The position numbers were made by a program, and so were the translations under genes. Of a stretch of DNA of 64,000 nucleotides, positions 8,726 to 16,683 are shown piece after piece (the first letter of the stretch is position 1; the number at the start of each line of letters is the position of its first letter). The stretch comes from Saccharomonospora sp. CUA-673 (GTDB lineage: Bacteria; Actinomycetota; Actinomycetes; Mycobacteriales; Pseudonocardiaceae), in assembly GCF_001942305.1 (NCBI RefSeq), contig NZ_MKKE01000044.1, positions 62,001-126,000 of the forward strand, written 5' to 3'. The notes under the pieces are model-generated. The model was not told where the DNA came from, ran no database searches, and saw only the letters and a list, made by a program, of their open reading frames with translations.

Positions 8726-8884
8726 TCAGTAGTACCAGCGCTTGCGGTCAGCGGTGTCATCGAACGACGTGCCATTGGTCAGCGTGGCCACGTCGCCAAC
8801 CTCGTCCAGCACGGGCGTCTCGTACTGCGGTGGCGCGCCCACGGAACCAGCATCACGCGGGTACTCCACGATCTCGCCATCCAT
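8726..8884 (-). CDS. Lasso peptide precursor (A)
   Basis: A 52-residue peptide immediately before the cyclase gene, with GGAAGGA upstream of the ATG. Residues 21-36 match the actinobacterial leader pattern YxxPxL-x3-G-x5-T: Y21, P24, L26, G30 and T36. With T36 as the penultimate leader residue, the core starts at Gly38 and is GTSFDDTADRKRWYY. Gly1 to Asp9 gives a nine-residue ring; the tail is RKRWYY. The ring ends in DTAD, the motif of PIMT-modified lasso peptides, so Asp6 is the likely aspartimide site. Core boundaries are inferred, but the reading frame and leader motif are seen directly. Confidence 0.9.
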   Translation of the reverse strand: MDGEIVEYPRDAGSVGAPPQYETPVLDEVGDVATLTNGTSFDDTADRKRWYY

Positions 8885-9000
8885 CGCGGACTTTCCTTCC
8901 CGCGCGCATTCACCCGCGTGCGACCCTGCCCGCCTCCGAACACGCCGCGCAAGATCAGTCCCCCAGATGGCCGCAAGCCGCCGAAGCCCTGCGGACCCAC

Positions 9001-9066
9001 GGCAATTCGGCGGTCAACTCCGTGGGCAACTGCGTAGTCAACTTATGAGTTGCCCGCCGAGTTGCC
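9001..9066. repeat. 12-bp-phased heptamer array upstream of the lasso operon
   Basis: Seen on the plus strand: GGCAATT 9001, GTCAACT 9013, GGCAACT 9025 and GTCAACT 9037, each 12 bases apart. AGTTGCC, the reverse orientation, then appears at 9048 and 9060, again 12 apart. Read in the direction of the lasso operon the core unit is AGTTGMC. The layout resembles tandem operator heptamers of regulators that bind one DNA face, and lies about 120-180 bases before the precursor ATG. Confidence 0.6.
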
Positions 9067-9415
9067 GCCAGCAACGGAACAGCATCCCTGGTCACAGCGC
9101 AACAGCGGCGGGGCGCTCGTCCTCCAACTTCCTGAGAACAACTACCCCCTTACGGCCAAAGGCACTGAGAGCGGACAAGCAGCACGAAGCCGAAGCCCCA
9201 CGCAGACACGGGCGCATCCGGGCTCGACACCTCCCGACCTGTCCGCAGTTCGACCAACACGGCGAGCTGCACCACCGGACTGACCCGTCCGCGTGAATGT
9301 GGCGGGCTGGGTGTCCAAAATCGGCCCGATTTTCGGCCTTCTTGGAGTGCGAGAGTTCCTGGCACACTGAGGAGGTCCGTTGATCACAATCACCGCCTGA
9401 CGACAGACACCACCA

Positions 9416-9444
9416 GGGGCGTGTACGGATTTCGGACGCGCCCC
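9416..9444 (-). terminator. Hairpin terminator after the aldehyde dehydrogenase gene
   Basis: Arms GGGGCGTGT (9416-9424) and ACGCGCCCC (9436-9444) pair at eight of nine positions around an 11-base loop, 45 bases past the stop of the last gene of the minus-strand catabolic operon. Confidence 0.5.
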
Positions 9445-9488
9445 AGTCCCCGGGCTCGTGGAGATAGTTCGGCAACACCGGTATTCGT

Positions 9489-10940
9489 TTAGATTCGGAT
9501 GCAGACGTTCTTGGTCTGGGTGTAAAGTTCGGCTCCGGCGCGTCCGCCTTCGCGTCCGTGGCCGCTTTCCTTGTAGCCGCCGAAGGGTGCTTCGTGCCAG
9601 AGTGCGTTATAGGTGTTGACCCAAACGGTGCCGGTTTGCAGACCGTGGGCAACACGGTGGGCGCGGGCCAGGTCGGTGGTCCACACGCCGGCCGCCAAGC
9701 CATAGTTGACGTCGTTGGCGAGGGTGAGCGCCTGCGCCTCGTCGGCGAAACGTGTGATTGCCACCACAGGACCGAAGATCTCTTCCTGCGCGAGGCGCGA
9801 GTGCGGCTGGACTTCGGTGAACACCGTCGGGGGGAAGAAATAGCCACGATCGGCGCCGGGCGCACCGCCTAGCGCCAGCGTGGCGCCCTCCTGCTGTCCA
9901 AGCGTGACGTAGTGGCTGACCCGCGCGAATTGTTCCTGGGACACGAGCGAGCCCAGACGAGTGTTCTTGTCCAGTGGGTCCCCAGGTTGTAGGTCTCTGA
10001 GCGCCGCGAGGAACGCGTCCATGAATTGATCATAAATGCTATCCTGCACCAAGACCCTGGATCCCGCGGTGCACATCTCTCCTTGATTGTAGTAAATACC
10101 TGTCGCGACGCCGCGCACCGCGCGTTGGAGATCGGCATCGTCGAATACGAGGTTGGGCGATTTGCCTCCGAGCTCGAGGGAGATCCGCTTGAGGGTATCC
10201 GCCGCAGTGCGCATGATGGATTTACCGACTGCGGTCGATCCGGTGAACGTGATCTTGTCGATTCCTGGGTGAGCCACGAGGGCTGCGCCCGTCGCGGCGA
10301 AGCCGGGCAATACGTTGACCACACCCGGTGGCACGTCGAGTTCGGAAAGAATGTCAGCCAGCGCCATGGCGGTCAGCGGCGTCTGCTCGGCGGGTTTGAG
10401 GAGCACGGTGTTGCCCGTCGCCAAGGCTGGGGCGATTTTCGCTGCGGCCATCTGCAAGGGAAAATTCCAGGGCACGATCGCACCCACCACTCCCAGTGGC
10501 TCATGGCGCGTGTAGTCGACATAGCTCGACGGTATCGGGAGCACCTCGCCCGTGATCTTGTTGCTCCAGCCGGCATAATACTCGAATGCGCCGGCCGCAT
10601 GGGGAATGTCACCGTGTAGCGCCTCAGTGTACGGTTTTCCCGTATCCAATGATTCCAGCAGGGCCAGATACTCGCCGCGTTCTCGGATCGTCTGGCCGAT
10701 GCGCCACAGCAACCGTCCGCGGTCGGCTGGCGACATCCGCCCCCAGGACTTGCCGTTCAGCGCCTCCCGGGCAGCATGCACCGCGTGGTCGACATCCGCT
10801 TCGCCGGCGATGGCCACCTCCCCCAAAGGTACTTGGCGGGCAGGATCCTCGTTGGTGTAGTACTCACCCTGGGCCGGGTCGCGCCACTGGCCGCCAATAA
10901 AGTTCTTGCTGCAATCGGGCTTTTGCGCTTCTACATCCAT
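9489..10940 (-). CDS. NAD(P)-dependent aldehyde dehydrogenase
   Basis: 483 residues, full length for the ALDH superfamily, betaine-aldehyde dehydrogenase-like. Visible landmarks are PWNFPLQMAAAKIAPALATGN (coenzyme region), ITFTGSTAVGK, the catalytic Glu in SLELGGKSPN and the nucleophile Cys in QGEMCTAGSRV. It oxidises an aldehyde to a carboxylate. As last gene of the operon headed by a Baeyer-Villiger monooxygenase, it probably converts the omega-aldehyde made by the zinc alcohol dehydrogenase to an acid. Confidence 0.9.
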   Translation of the reverse strand: MDVEAQKPDCSKNFIGGQWRDPAQGEYYTNEDPARQVPLGEVAIAGEADVDHAVHAAREALNGKSWGRMSPADRGRLLWRIGQTIRERGEYLALLESLDTGKPYTEALHGDIPHAAGAFEYYAGWSNKITGEVLPIPSSYVDYTRHEPLGVVGAIVPWNFPLQMAAAKIAPALATGNTVLLKPAEQTPLTAMALADILSELDVPPGVVNVLPGFAATGAALVAHPGIDKITFTGSTAVGKSIMRTAADTLKRISLELGGKSPNLVFDDADLQRAVRGVATGIYYNQGEMCTAGSRVLVQDSIYDQFMDAFLAALRDLQPGDPLDKNTRLGSLVSQEQFARVSHYVTLGQQEGATLALGGAPGADRGYFFPPTVFTEVQPHSRLAQEEIFGPVVAITRFADEAQALTLANDVNYGLAAGVWTTDLARAHRVAHGLQTGTVWVNTYNALWHEAPFGGYKESGHGREGGRAGAELYTQTKNVCIRI

Positions 10941-11059
10941 TTTGTCATGCCTCTTCTGTGGGATAGCAGCGTTTTGCGTCGGTACGCGGACCGCAGCAAC
11001 GAGCGGTGTTTCCTGACTGGGTGGCCTGGTGCGACCGTGTGGTCACCGTGGTCGCGTGG

Positions 11060-11787
11060 CTATCGTCGGCGCATGGACACATTTGGGGGGCGCGCTCTGT
11101 TTGTACCGCCGTGTCCCAGCTGAGTTCCGGCGGACCGGTTTCGATCCGGAAGGTGTGCGCGGTGGCACGGGCTAGCTCAGGGTCCTGGGCCGCTATACGG
11201 GCGAGTGCGAACGCCCGGGCTTCGACGGTGTCGTCGTCGACCGCTTCCCAGGCGAGTCCCAGCCGGGCTGCGTGGTTGCCGTCGATCTCGGCCCCGCATA
11301 GGGTCATCGCTGCGGCGGTCTCCCGGCCGGCGAGTCGGGACAGGAGCACGAAGTGGCCGCCTCCCGGGTGCAGACCGATCCGCTGGAAGCCTGACATCAG
11401 GCGGGCGTCGCGGGCGATGACGCGGAGGTCGGTGGCCAGTGCGAGGTTGAGCCCTGCGCCGACGGCCGCGCCTCGGACGGCGGCGATGGTGACTGCCTGG
11501 ACCGCCCCTACTCGCGTGAATGAGGAATAGATCGCGGATAGGTCGGCGTAGGCGTGTTCTTCGGCGGGGTCAGATCCGGTGTTGCTGAGCGTGTTGGTGT
11601 CGGCGCCCGCGCAGAACGTGGTGCCCGCTCCGCGGATCACCAGCGCACCGATTGACGTGTCAGCATCCGCGCGATCGAGAGCATCGACGAGTTCGCGGGA
11701 CATCTCGGGGGTGAGGGCGTTGCGCCGTTGTGGCGCGGCCAGGGTGAGGGTGGCCACGCCGTCGTCGACTGCGAGCTCGATCTCCAC
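11060..11787 (-). CDS. Enoyl-CoA hydratase/isomerase (3' frameshift)
   Basis: Crotonase-fold protein of about 240 residues: LVIRGAGTTFCAGAD and AVRGAAVGAGLNLALATD form the oxyanion hole. The read frame goes into an unrelated 45-residue tail after ERAPQM. Adding one G near 11083 instead gives ERAPQMWSMRRR and a stop at 11060, a normal family ending. It hydrates 2-enoyl-CoA in beta-oxidation, next to two acyl-CoA dehydrogenases. Confidence 0.85.
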
Positions 11788-11809
11788 GGTGACTCCGTTT
11801 CATGATTGG

Positions 11810-12865
11810 TCACATGCTGGTGATGCTTGGCCACAGTTGATCGGCGCCACCCGCGAGCACCGTGTGGCCCAGCTCCTGGGCCCAGTGCTCGGCGGAGCCG
11901 CACTCCTCGCGCCAGGACCACACCCTGCGGGTCAGGTGGTGCAGGTGGTGTTCCTGGGTGAATCCGATCGCTCCGTGTAGCTGGTGCGCGATCCGCGCGG
12001 CCGGGCCGGCTGCGGTGCTGGTTCGTGCCTTGGCTGCGGCGATGGCCGGTGCTGCGGTGTTCGGGTCGGCGGCCACGGCGGTGACTGCGGCCCGGGCGGC
12101 GGCGTCTGCGGCGGCCGCTAGGGCAGCCAGCTCCGCAGCCCGGTGGGCCACGGCCTGGAAGCGTCCGATGGGCCGGCCGAACTGCTCCCGCTCACCGGCG
12201 TAGCGCACGGTCAGTTCCAGCAGTGTCTGCAGGGCACCGGCGAGCTGGACCGCGCGGGCCAGCGCCCCCATCCGTCGTATGTGCATGGCGGTGTGGGGCG
12301 GCGCTTGGCGGACGTCTGTGCCGGGTATCCGAACTTCGTCGGCAGTGAGGTCGTCGCGGGGTTCGCCGGCCAGGTTGTCGATCCTGGCGAGCCGACAGTG
12401 CGCAGGGTCGACCAGCGCCGCGAGCGCGACGCCCGCGTATTCGCTTACCACCAGCACGCGGTGGCACACACGCGCGTAGGGCACTCGGCGGGCAGTGCCC
12501 GCCAGTATGGCGTCTTCGCCGTCCGGCCGCAGGGTTAGGCCGGGGCTGCAGACGGCCGTCGCCGGCCCGTCAGGAACAGCTAGTCCGGCTGCGGTGCACC
12601 CGGCAGCCACCGGGAATAGGGCCTCCGCCAGGGGCACCGGCGCCGCGTGGGCGGCAGCGATCCTCAGCACGGCGGCGGCGTCGGTGAGCTCGCCGCCGGA
12701 ACCGCCCAGCCGTTCCTCGACCCCGACTCGGGTCAGTCCGGCCTCTTCCAGACGCTGCCACACGGTCGGGCTCCAGGCCCCCTCGGCCTCGGTGATCGCC
12801 TCAGGTGGGCAATGTTTGTCAAGTAGGTCCGCGACGGTGCGTTCAACCAGATCGATGTCGTTCAT
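11810..12865 (-). CDS. Acyl-CoA dehydrogenase (short, second subunit-like)
   Basis: 351 residues of the acyl-CoA dehydrogenase fold. The C-terminal FAD/helical domain includes YAGEREQFGRPIGRFQAVAHRAAEL and QLHGAIGFTQEHHLHHLTRR. The N-terminal half is divergent. Its ATG overlaps the stop of the upstream dehydrogenase (ATGA). In actinobacterial steroid and alicyclic catabolism such adjacent pairs form alpha2beta2 heterotetramers; that is a plausible state here but not shown. Confidence 0.85.
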   Translation of the reverse strand: MNDIDLVERTVADLLDKHCPPEAITEAEGAWSPTVWQRLEEAGLTRVGVEERLGGSGGELTDAAAVLRIAAAHAAPVPLAEALFPVAAGCTAAGLAVPDGPATAVCSPGLTLRPDGEDAILAGTARRVPYARVCHRVLVVSEYAGVALAALVDPAHCRLARIDNLAGEPRDDLTADEVRIPGTDVRQAPPHTAMHIRRMGALARAVQLAGALQTLLELTVRYAGEREQFGRPIGRFQAVAHRAAELAALAAAADAAARAAVTAVAADPNTAAPAIAAAKARTSTAAGPAARIAHQLHGAIGFTQEHHLHHLTRRVWSWREECGSAEHWAQELGHTVLAGGADQLWPSITSM

Positions 12866-14034
12866 CGCAACCCCATTCCGCGTGCCACGATGCCGCGCAA
12901 CACCTCGTTGGTTCCCCCGCGCAGCGTGAACCCGGGGGCATGCAGTACTGCCCGGGCCAGCTCCCGCTCCAAGGCGTGCGCGGAATCACGGCTGGGTTCG
13001 ATCTCCACCTGCGACCGGACCACGTCGACGATCTCGTTTTCCAGCGTCGTGCCTAGGTCCTTTACCAGGGCAGCGGCGATATCTGGAGTCTCACCACGGT
13101 CGAGTGAGCCAGCGATCTGCAGTGAGAGCTGGCGCACGGCCCACAGCTGCGCGACAAGCCCGCCCACCGCGCGCGTCTGCTGGACATCGGTCGGGTCGGC
13201 CACCCGTGCCAACTCGCGCAGCAGCGGCAGGGTGGACAGGAACCGTTCCGCACCGGAGCGCTCGTAGGCCAGCTCGGAGGTCACCTGCCGCCAACCCGCA
13301 CCGATCTCGCCGAGAACCATGTCGTCGGCGACCCTGACGTCATCGAGGACCACCTGGTTGAAGTGATGCTCCCCGTTGAGCAGCCGGATCGGCGAGATCT
13401 CCACACCCGGTGCCGACAGGTCGACGACGAACTGACTCAGCCCCTCGTGCCGATCCCCTTCCTCCCGAGGGGATGTGCGGCACAGCGCGATCATGTAGTG
13501 GCATCGGTGCGCCTGACTGGTCCAGACCTTCGTGCCGTTGAGGACCCAGGCGTCCCGTTCCCGCCGTGCGGTGGTTCGCACCGAGGCGAGATCGGAGCCG
13601 CTGTCGGGCTCGCTCATGCCGATGGCGAAGAAGCATCGGCCCGCCGCCATCGCGGGAAGGAGCCTGGCTCGTTGTGATTCGGTGCCGTAGCGCAACAGGG
13701 TCGGCCCACTTTGCCGGTCGCTGATCCAGTGCGCCGCCACGGGCGCGCCGGCCGCCAGCAGTTCCTCCGCCACGACGAATCGATGCAGCGCGGGCCGCTG
13801 GTGACCACCGTAGCGGCGCGGCCAGGTCATCCCGAGCCAGCCTAGCTCTCCCAGACGTGCGGAGAAGGCCGGGTCGAAACCCGTCAGCCAGGCATCACTC
13901 CGCGGCTCGAACGTGCCCCGCCGCCGTTCCCGCTCCAAGAACGCGCGCACCTCACCGCGCAGCCCCTCGGCCTCCGGCGGCAACTCGACATCAGCCAGCC
14001 GCAGGACAGAACCAATCGTCATACTCGGAGTCAT
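12862..14034 (-). CDS. Acyl-CoA dehydrogenase
   Basis: 390 residues from the ATG at 14034, which has GGAG at ribosome-binding distance; an open frame continues to 14199 without family similarity. Family motifs are FAIGMSEPDSGSDLASVRTTA and VLNGTKVWTSQAH (FAD/substrate region). A C-terminal GGTNEVLRGIVARGMG follows. It introduces the 2,3-double bond in an acyl-CoA, probably with the next gene as partner subunit. Confidence 0.9.
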   Translation of the reverse strand: MTPSMTIGSVLRLADVELPPEAEGLRGEVRAFLERERRRGTFEPRSDAWLTGFDPAFSARLGELGWLGMTWPRRYGGHQRPALHRFVVAEELLAAGAPVAAHWISDRQSGPTLLRYGTESQRARLLPAMAAGRCFFAIGMSEPDSGSDLASVRTTARRERDAWVLNGTKVWTSQAHRCHYMIALCRTSPREEGDRHEGLSQFVVDLSAPGVEISPIRLLNGEHHFNQVVLDDVRVADDMVLGEIGAGWRQVTSELAYERSGAERFLSTLPLLRELARVADPTDVQQTRAVGGLVAQLWAVRQLSLQIAGSLDRGETPDIAAALVKDLGTTLENEIVDVVRSQVEIEPSRDSAHALERELARAVLHAPGFTLRGGTNEVLRGIVARGMGLR

Positions 14035-14195
14035 GGCCACTCCGTCACCGTCCCGCAGCCGCCGGCCCAGTGCCGGGTTAGCCGCAGCAATACCGCCCGA
14101 GCCGACTGATGATCGCGGCGATCGTCGGTGGCCAGCAACTTGCGCTCTGTTGTGTAGGTCCACGGTTGATCCTCGAAATCGATGGTTCGGTTGCC

Positions 14196-15302
14196 TCACA
14201 TCACGATGCTCGCGCGCACAACTTTCCGGCTATCGGCTGCGGTGAACGCAGTGTTGATGTCCTCCAGCGGGTACGTCGTGGATGCGAAGTGATCGAGCGG
14301 AAGTCGGTGTTGGTTGGCGGCCAGGAAAGATAGTGCCTGGTACAGCGCCGTGGGTTCGTACAGGGAAACGCCGATGATGCTCTTGTTAGCGGTGACCAGC
14401 CGGGACGGGTCGGCGGTGTAGGTGTGCCCCATGTTGATGTTGCCGATTTCGAGGTAGCGGCCACCCTGAGCGAGCATTTTCAGCCCTTCGGGCACCACAG
14501 CCGGGTCGCCGACCACTTCTACCACCACGTCGGCACCGAGACCGTCGGTCAGCTTGCGTGCCCGCCGGATGCGGTCCGCCGGATCCGGGTGGTCGGTAAG
14601 GTTGATCACCTCGTCGGCGCCGAACGCGCGGGCCAGTTCCAGTCGCTCTGGAACGGCGTCCACCACGACGACTTGCGCGGCCCCACGAGCGCGGGCGACG
14701 GCAGTCGCGAACAACCCCAGGCCGCCAGCCCCCTGGACGATCACGCTTTCACCGAAGCCCAACGTCACCCGCTCGAGCCCATAGATCACCTGCGAGAGTG
14801 CACAGTTGACTCCCGATACCACCTCGTCGGAGAGGGTGTCCGGCACGGTGTACACCACCGCGCCCGCTGGGAGCAGGAAGTAGTCCCCGTAGCCGCCGAC
14901 GAAGTAGGGGGCTGCGCTGGCATCCCCGAGCATGGCCATGGTCAGCTTCAGGCACGAGACGCGCCGTCCGGCGAGGCAGTTTCGACACTGGTGGCAGGGA
15001 AAGAAGTACGGGAATACCACTCGTGCGCCCACGTGCAGTGGCGTGCCGTTGGAATCCTCGGTCACTTCGTTGCCCATTGCCGCGACAGATCCGACCATCT
15101 CATGGCCGAGCACGGTCGGCAGCGTGCCACCGAGACCGCGGGTCGCGAAAGACCCGTGCCAGGCGTGCAGATCGGAACCGCAGATGTTGGCCCGATGTAC
15201 TTTTACCAGTACCTCACCCGCCCCGATCGACGGCAACGTGACGCGTCGTAGCTCGAATGGCTGCTGGGGCGCGTTGAATTGCGCGATACGGCCCTCGAAC
15301 AT
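14196..15302 (-). CDS. Zinc-dependent alcohol dehydrogenase (MDR family)
   Basis: 368 residues. Catalytic zinc ligands are in the NICGSDLHAW and GHEMVGSVAAMG segments. The structural zinc site is the four-cysteine lobe C-HQ-C-RN-C-LAGRRVS-C. The Rossmann motif is VQGAGGLGLFAT. It probably oxidises the omega-hydroxy acid released from the lactone to an aldehyde, feeding the aldehyde dehydrogenase at 9489. The assignment to this step is inferred from the operon. Confidence 0.88.
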   Translation of the reverse strand: MFEGRIAQFNAPQQPFELRRVTLPSIGAGEVLVKVHRANICGSDLHAWHGSFATRGLGGTLPTVLGHEMVGSVAAMGNEVTEDSNGTPLHVGARVVFPYFFPCHQCRNCLAGRRVSCLKLTMAMLGDASAAPYFVGGYGDYFLLPAGAVVYTVPDTLSDEVVSGVNCALSQVIYGLERVTLGFGESVIVQGAGGLGLFATAVARARGAAQVVVVDAVPERLELARAFGADEVINLTDHPDPADRIRRARKLTDGLGADVVVEVVGDPAVVPEGLKMLAQGGRYLEIGNINMGHTYTADPSRLVTANKSIIGVSLYEPTALYQALSFLAANQHRLPLDHFASTTYPLEDINTAFTAADSRKVVRASIVM

Positions 15303-15450
15303 ACATCCTTCCTTCCTTCGAGACTTCCTGCCGCCGATGGGACGGCGACCAACGGACGCCGGGCTTGAGCAAGGCCGCGCGGGCGGCTCGTGGCGTAGCG
15401 TGAGTGAGCGGCGAGTGCCCCTGTGCCCCGATGCCCGTGCCGTTGTCGTT

Positions 15451-15828
15451 TTAGGGGTGGTGGCCGTGGTACGGGGTGACAGGCGACGCCGTGGGATCGA
15501 GCGTTCCCGCGGCGATTGCCGCTTCCTGGTGGGCGATCTCGGCTTCGAGCGCCCGGGTGTCCCGCCGCGCCCGTGCCGCCAGGGACCGGGCAGCGGTGGG
15601 GATCAGAGTGCAGATACCCGGTATGTCGGGAGCCTCCCGACAACTCGTCCGGTCCTGCACGGCAGGCGCCTCCGGCGGGCTCGCCGCGCGCATCAACGCA
15701 CCGCCGAAACGGCGACGCGCCGGACACGCACAGCTGGCACAGCTGATGACCGCGGGGATCGGACGCTCCACCCAGGCTTCATGGTGGACGCGGCAGGCAG
15801 CGCATACGTACTCGACAAGGACCGTCAT
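15451..15828 (-). CDS. FmdB-like zinc-ribbon protein
   Basis: 125 residues from an internal ATG at 15828. The N-terminal YVCAACRVHHEAWV and later SCASCACPARRRFGG provide CxxC pairs of a small zinc ribbon; the C-terminus is a helical tail. Its start lies four bases after the stop of the metallo-hydrolase gene, so it belongs to the operon. FmdB-like ribbons often accompany amidase or monooxygenase operons; the role is unknown. Confidence 0.7.
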   Translation of the reverse strand: MTVLVEYVCAACRVHHEAWVERPIPAVISCASCACPARRRFGGALMRAASPPEAPAVQDRTSCREAPDIPGICTLIPTAARSLAARARRDTRALEAEIAHQEAAIAAGTLDPTASPVTPYHGHHP

Positions 15829-15832
15829 GGCG

Positions 15833-16615
15833 TCACTCGTAGCAGGTTGGAGCGTGCTTGAGCGTTGCCCAATCCTCGGGATCGTGGGAGATCCACACCG
15901 TGGCGTCGTGCGCAGTCGCAAGCTGCTTCACCCGCCGGATCGACCGGACCGCATGCAAGGTGTTGTAATCGGAGGGCATCGGCAGATCCTCAGTGAGGGC
16001 CTGCCGGAGGTGGACAGTATCACCGGTCAACAAGAACGTCTGGTTCGGCAATCGCACCAACATGCTGGTGTTGCCTGGAGTGTGTCCGGGCATGCGGTAG
16101 ATGACGATGCTACCGTCGCCGAACAGGTCGTGATCGGTTGAAAGCTGGTTCCACTTCCAGTTCCGCGTCGTATCGAAGTCCGCGGTGCGAAAAAAGGGCG
16201 TGGCGGCCGGCAAGGGCCAGAACGCGTACGGCAGGTCACCTTCGCCGATATAAAGCTCAGCGTTCGGAAAAAGGCGAACGCCGCCCGCATGGTCGAAGTG
16301 CGCATGCGAGACGATGACGTGGTCGACGTCCGAGGTTTTATACCCGAGCGCTTCGATCTGCCGGTCCAGCCGGTCATCGGGGCCATACGCGAGGCCGACG
16401 AGATCCGCGAGGTCGCCGTAGACGCCCTTGGCATCGTCGGCTGCTTCGAAGGCGATGCCGGTATCGAACAGCACCAGGCCCCGGTCGTGTTCGATCAGAA
16501 ACGACGGCACCGGAATAGTGACCTGCCCCTGCCCGTTGACGACCATGATCCCGGTGTCGAGCGTGAATTCCGCGCCGGGTAGTGCCCACATCCGTTTGGC
16601 TGTTCCAATCGCCAT
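15833..16615 (-). CDS. Metallo-beta-lactamase-fold hydrolase, lactonase-like
   Basis: 260 residues with the dinuclear metal motif SHAHFDHAGGV, then GHTPGNTSMLV and a distal ISHDPEDW segment. The overall pattern matches the N-acyl-homoserine lactonase branch of the superfamily. Between a Baeyer-Villiger monooxygenase and an alcohol dehydrogenase, the natural inference is hydrolysis of the lactone product to a hydroxy acid rather than quorum quenching. The activity is not proven by sequence. Confidence 0.8.
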   Translation of the reverse strand: MAIGTAKRMWALPGAEFTLDTGIMVVNGQGQVTIPVPSFLIEHDRGLVLFDTGIAFEAADDAKGVYGDLADLVGLAYGPDDRLDRQIEALGYKTSDVDHVIVSHAHFDHAGGVRLFPNAELYIGEGDLPYAFWPLPAATPFFRTADFDTTRNWKWNQLSTDHDLFGDGSIVIYRMPGHTPGNTSMLVRLPNQTFLLTGDTVHLRQALTEDLPMPSDYNTLHAVRSIRRVKQLATAHDATVWISHDPEDWATLKHAPTCYE

Positions 16616-16683
16616 GGTAGTCCTCCTTCGAAACGGACGTTCCTATCAGTGATGGGGTGATAGTGCTGAGTTTCCGGGTGATC

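Larger units (their letters stand above)
8885..9488. other. Non-coding region between lasso and catabolic operons
   Basis: No convincing gene. It holds the heptamer array (9001-9066), a palindrome AAAATCGG-C-CCGATTTT at 9317-9333, and a hairpin at 9416-9444. The lasso promoter should lie here, reading leftward. Open frames in this stretch have no family features. Confidence 0.6.

Noticed and set aside
9001-9066. CRISPR-like or iteron replication origin reading of the phased heptamers
   Set aside because: Units are too short for CRISPR, and no replication initiator gene or AT-rich stretch is adjacent.
9092-9865. Minus-strand frame overlapping the end of the aldehyde dehydrogenase gene
   Set aside because: Its upper part is an out-of-frame reading of the ALDH gene, and the lower part has no protein-family signal.
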